From: Archangium sp.
GTDB lineage: Bacteria > Myxococcota > Myxococcia > Myxococcales > Myxococcaceae
Direction of reading: 5' to 3'
Length of the DNA stretch: 17,119 nt
NCBI GenBank assembly: GCA_016793585.1
Contig: JAEUJR010000435.1
Location: forward strand, 1 to 17,119
Of the stretch, positions 15,447-17,119 are shown piece by piece. Position 1 is the first letter of the stretch, and each line of letters starts with the position of its first letter. The notes under the pieces are model-generated. The model searched no databases and was not told the DNA's origin. It worked only from the letters and a program-made list of their open reading frames with translations. Made by a program: the position numbers and the translations under genes.

Positions 15447-15893
15447 TCAGTGACTTGGCAGCTCGTCGGCCAGCACCGCGAGCGTCTCGACGCCACCGCC
15501 GCGCACCAGGTCCATCACCTCGAGCGCCTGCCCGTACGGCACGTCACTCGCGGCATCGAAGAACACCACCTTGTCGGGCCGCGCGTTCACGAGGCGCACG
15601 ACGCGGTCGGCGAGCTGCTCCTTCGCGATGACCTCGCTGTTCACCTTCGTCACGCCATCGGTGCCCAGGGTGATGACGATGGGCGGCAACGCCTCGGTCG
15701 GCGGAGGCGGCGGAGCGTTCTCTTCGGGCTTCGGCGGCACGTTCAACCACAGCTGCTTCGTCAGCAGCGGCGTCACCACCATGAAGATGATGAGCAACAC
15801 GAGCACCACGTCGACGAGCGGCGTGACGTTCATCGCGGGCTTCGCGCCCGTGCGCCGCTTGCCACCGCCACTGTCTCCGACGTGCATGCCCAT
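15447..15893 (-). CDS. exbD: ExbD/TolR-family biopolymer transport protein (second copy)
   Basis: 148 residues, the last gene of the tonB operon. A short basic cytoplasmic N-terminus is followed by one transmembrane segment in MNVTPLVDVVLVLLIIFMVV; Asp28 in it is the proton-relay aspartate of the family. Then comes a Pro-rich periplasmic linker (KPEENAPPPPPTEALPP) and a small periplasmic domain. GAGGAG lies 6 nt before ATG 15893, directly after the stop of the first exbD copy (12-bp gap). With ExbB it forms the proton-driven motor that energises TonB. The transmembrane core is identical over 22 residues with the first copy. Confidence 0.95.
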   Translation of the reverse strand: MGMHVGDSGGGKRRTGAKPAMNVTPLVDVVLVLLIIFMVVTPLLTKQLWLNVPPKPEENAPPPPPTEALPPIVITLGTDGVTKVNSEVIAKEQLADRVVRLVNARPDKVVFFDAASDVPYGQALEVMDLVRGGGVETLAVLADELPSH

Positions 15894-15905
15894 GACGAAC
15901 TCCTC

Positions 15906-16355
15906 TCAGCTCTGCCGGTTCGCGACGTCGATGACCTGCAGCGAGACGCCGGGGAAGCCCAGGTCCTGGCAGGCCTTGAAGAGCTCACGCACCTTGCCGT
16001 AGCCGAGCTCTTTGTCGGCCTTCAGCACCACGCGGCCTTCGGGCTTCGTCGCGTGCACCTCTTTGAGGCGCTCCATCAACGCGCCGACCTCGAGCGCTTC
16101 TTTCTCGAAGAAGAACTTCCCGTCTTTCGTGAGCGTCACCGTCGTCGGCTGCAGCGAGCCGTTGCCCGTGTCGGGGTTCTTGATGCTCGGCAGCGTCACC
16201 GAGACGCCAGCCTCCATCTGCGGCGTCACCACCATGAAGATGATGAGCAGCACCAGCACGACGTCGACGAGCGGCGTGACGTTCATCTCGGGCGCGATGC
16301 CCGCGCGGCGCTTCTTCTTCTTCGGCGCCGAGGTGGAGCCCGCGTTACTTGCCAT
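15906..16355 (-). CDS. exbD: ExbD/TolR-family biopolymer transport protein (first copy)
   Basis: 149 residues from ATG 16355; upstream residues in frame (to 16409) lie inside exbB and are not protein-like. The start overlaps the exbB stop by 11 bp, with GAGG about 10 nt upstream, suggesting coupled translation. The basic N-terminus (PKKKKRRAG) and one membrane segment, MNVTPLVDVVLVLLIIFMVV, place it in the inner membrane with the proton-relay Asp31. The periplasmic domain (about 50-149) differs clearly from the second copy and contains RVVLKADKELGYGKVRELFK, a family-typical region. Two exbD genes next to one exbB are frequent in several Gram-negative groups; the two proteins may form mixed motors or serve different partners. 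Confidence 0.95.
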   Translation of the reverse strand: MASNAGSTSAPKKKKRRAGIAPEMNVTPLVDVVLVLLIIFMVVTPQMEAGVSVTLPSIKNPDTGNGSLQPTTVTLTKDGKFFFEKEALEVGALMERLKEVHATKPEGRVVLKADKELGYGKVRELFKACQDLGFPGVSLQVIDVANRQS

Positions 16356-17031
16356 GGGCCACGACCTCATCGTCCGAGTGGCGCGTCTCGAGGAAGTCGA
16401 TGAACTCACCGCGCGCGTCTTCGAGCGTGAGCATGATTCCGTCGGCCTGCGTCGAGAGCCAGTTGTACGCGAGCACCGCGGGGATCGCGACCATCAGCCC
16501 GAACGCCGTCTCGACCAGCGCCTCGGCAATGCCCAGCGAGACCGAGCCGAGGCCGCCCGAGCCCTCCTTCGCGATGCCCTGGAAGGCGGTGATGATGCCG
16601 AAGACGGTGCCGAGCAGCCCGACGAAGGGCGCCACCGAGCCGACCGACGCCAGCACGCCCATGCCGCGGCGCACGTCGGCGTGCAGCAGCTCGGTCTTTC
16701 GCTCGAGCTCGCGCTTCGTCAGCTCGATGGGCGCGACCGAGCCCTTCTTCTTCGTCGCCGCGAGGTACGTCTTCGCGCCGGTGCCGAGCAGCTTCGCGAG
16801 GTGGCTGTGCTTCGCCTCGTCGGCCTTCGTCGCGAGCGTGTCGGCGCGGTCGGCGTCGAGCAGCGCCTTCGCCTCGAGCGCGAACCGGCGCGAGGCCGCA
16901 CGCGAGCGGTAGTACGCGACGAGGCGCTCGAAGAAGACGGCGAGTGACGCGAGCGCCATCAGCAAGAGCACCGAGGCGACCGTCATCGCCGGAATGCCCA
17001 TGTGGCCGAGGATTTTTCCGAAGTCGAACAT
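16345..17031 (-). CDS. exbB: ExbB/TolQ/MotA-family proton channel protein
   Basis: 228 residues from ATG 17031 with three membrane segments: about 13-35, 128-150 and 168-192. The conserved core VGSVAPFVGLLGTVFGIITAF and the following EALVETAFGLMVAIPAVLAYN are characteristic. A long, charged cytoplasmic loop separates the first two segments. It sits 4 nt behind the tonB stop, with GGGAG at the end of tonB as a likely ribosome site, and overlaps exbD by 11 bp. With ExbD it forms the inner-membrane complex that uses the proton-motive force to drive TonB. TolQ or MotA-like alternatives are less likely, given the adjacent TonB end and the receptor downstream. Confidence 0.95.
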   Translation of the reverse strand: MFDFGKILGHMGIPAMTVASVLLLMALASLAVFFERLVAYYRSRAASRRFALEAKALLDADRADTLATKADEAKHSHLAKLLGTGAKTYLAATKKKGSVAPIELTKRELERKTELLHADVRRGMGVLASVGSVAPFVGLLGTVFGIITAFQGIAKEGSGGLGSVSLGIAEALVETAFGLMVAIPAVLAYNWLSTQADGIMLTLEDARGEFIDFLETRHSDDEVVAHGK

Positions 17032-17035
17032 GTGG

Positions 17036-17119
17036 CTACTCCCTCAATGAGAACTTCACCGGAATGGTGAGGAACACTGCGATGGCTTGTCCGTCGAGCT
17101 GCGCGGGCGAGAAGCGCCA
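17036..17119 (-). CDS. tonB: TonB C-terminal end, partial
   Basis: Only the last 27 codons are in the window: WRFSPAQLDGQAIAVFLT followed by IPVKFSLRE and TAG at 17036-17038. The pattern W-x-F-x-PA-x-x-x-G, then alternating strand residues ending in a Phe-containing strand, is the end of the TonB C-terminal domain, which contacts the TonB box of receptors through the periplasm. It is the first visible gene of the operon that continues into exbB 4 nt later. The membrane anchor, the Pro-rich spacer and the promoter lie outside the window. Confidence 0.85.
   Translation of the reverse strand, partial: WRFSPAQLDGQAIAVFLTIPVKFSLRE

Overview
The window reads as a stretch of a high-GC Gram-negative chromosome, most likely a myxobacterium or relative (Myxococcota). 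This is an inference from very strong G/C third-position use, an FHA-GAF-cyclase fusion, a hybrid PAS histidine kinase, an Asp-Ala-Gly-rich linker after an exported signal peptide, two predicted lipoproteins and a complete outer-membrane Ton system. No rRNA, tRNA, CRISPR array or insertion sequence was seen.

Left part (1-7405), mostly plus strand: the 3' end of a SAM-dependent methyltransferase; an exported family-3 glycoside hydrolase that appears to start at a CTG codon; an FHA-GAF-class III nucleotide cyclase; a convergent TPR-like protein on the minus strand; a fibronectin-type-III-like lipoprotein; and two neighbouring paralogous LysR-type regulators.

Middle (7386-9933), minus strand: a soluble hybrid histidine kinase whose 3' end overlaps the second LysR gene by 20 bp, preceded by a YhhQ-type queuosine-precursor transporter.

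Right part (10046-17119), minus strand, read right to left: the end of tonB, then exbB, exbD and a second exbD in one tight operon; a vapBC toxin-antitoxin pair with a three-palindrome operator; then a TonB-dependent receptor with a translationally coupled beta-helix lipoprotein. The logical reading is an energised outer-membrane uptake system. TonB-ExbB-ExbD transmit the inner-membrane proton-motive force to the receptor, and the lipoprotein probably assists at the membrane. The substrate cannot be read from the sequence.

The points most worth a second look are: the 22-bp-phased operator array of vapBC; a possible three-way-junction element built from repeated TCGAGTGG half-sites upstream of the receptor; the cyclase whose transition-state arginine is a tryptophan; and the family-3 hydrolase with a probable CTG start, a signal peptide and an altered catalytic dyad.
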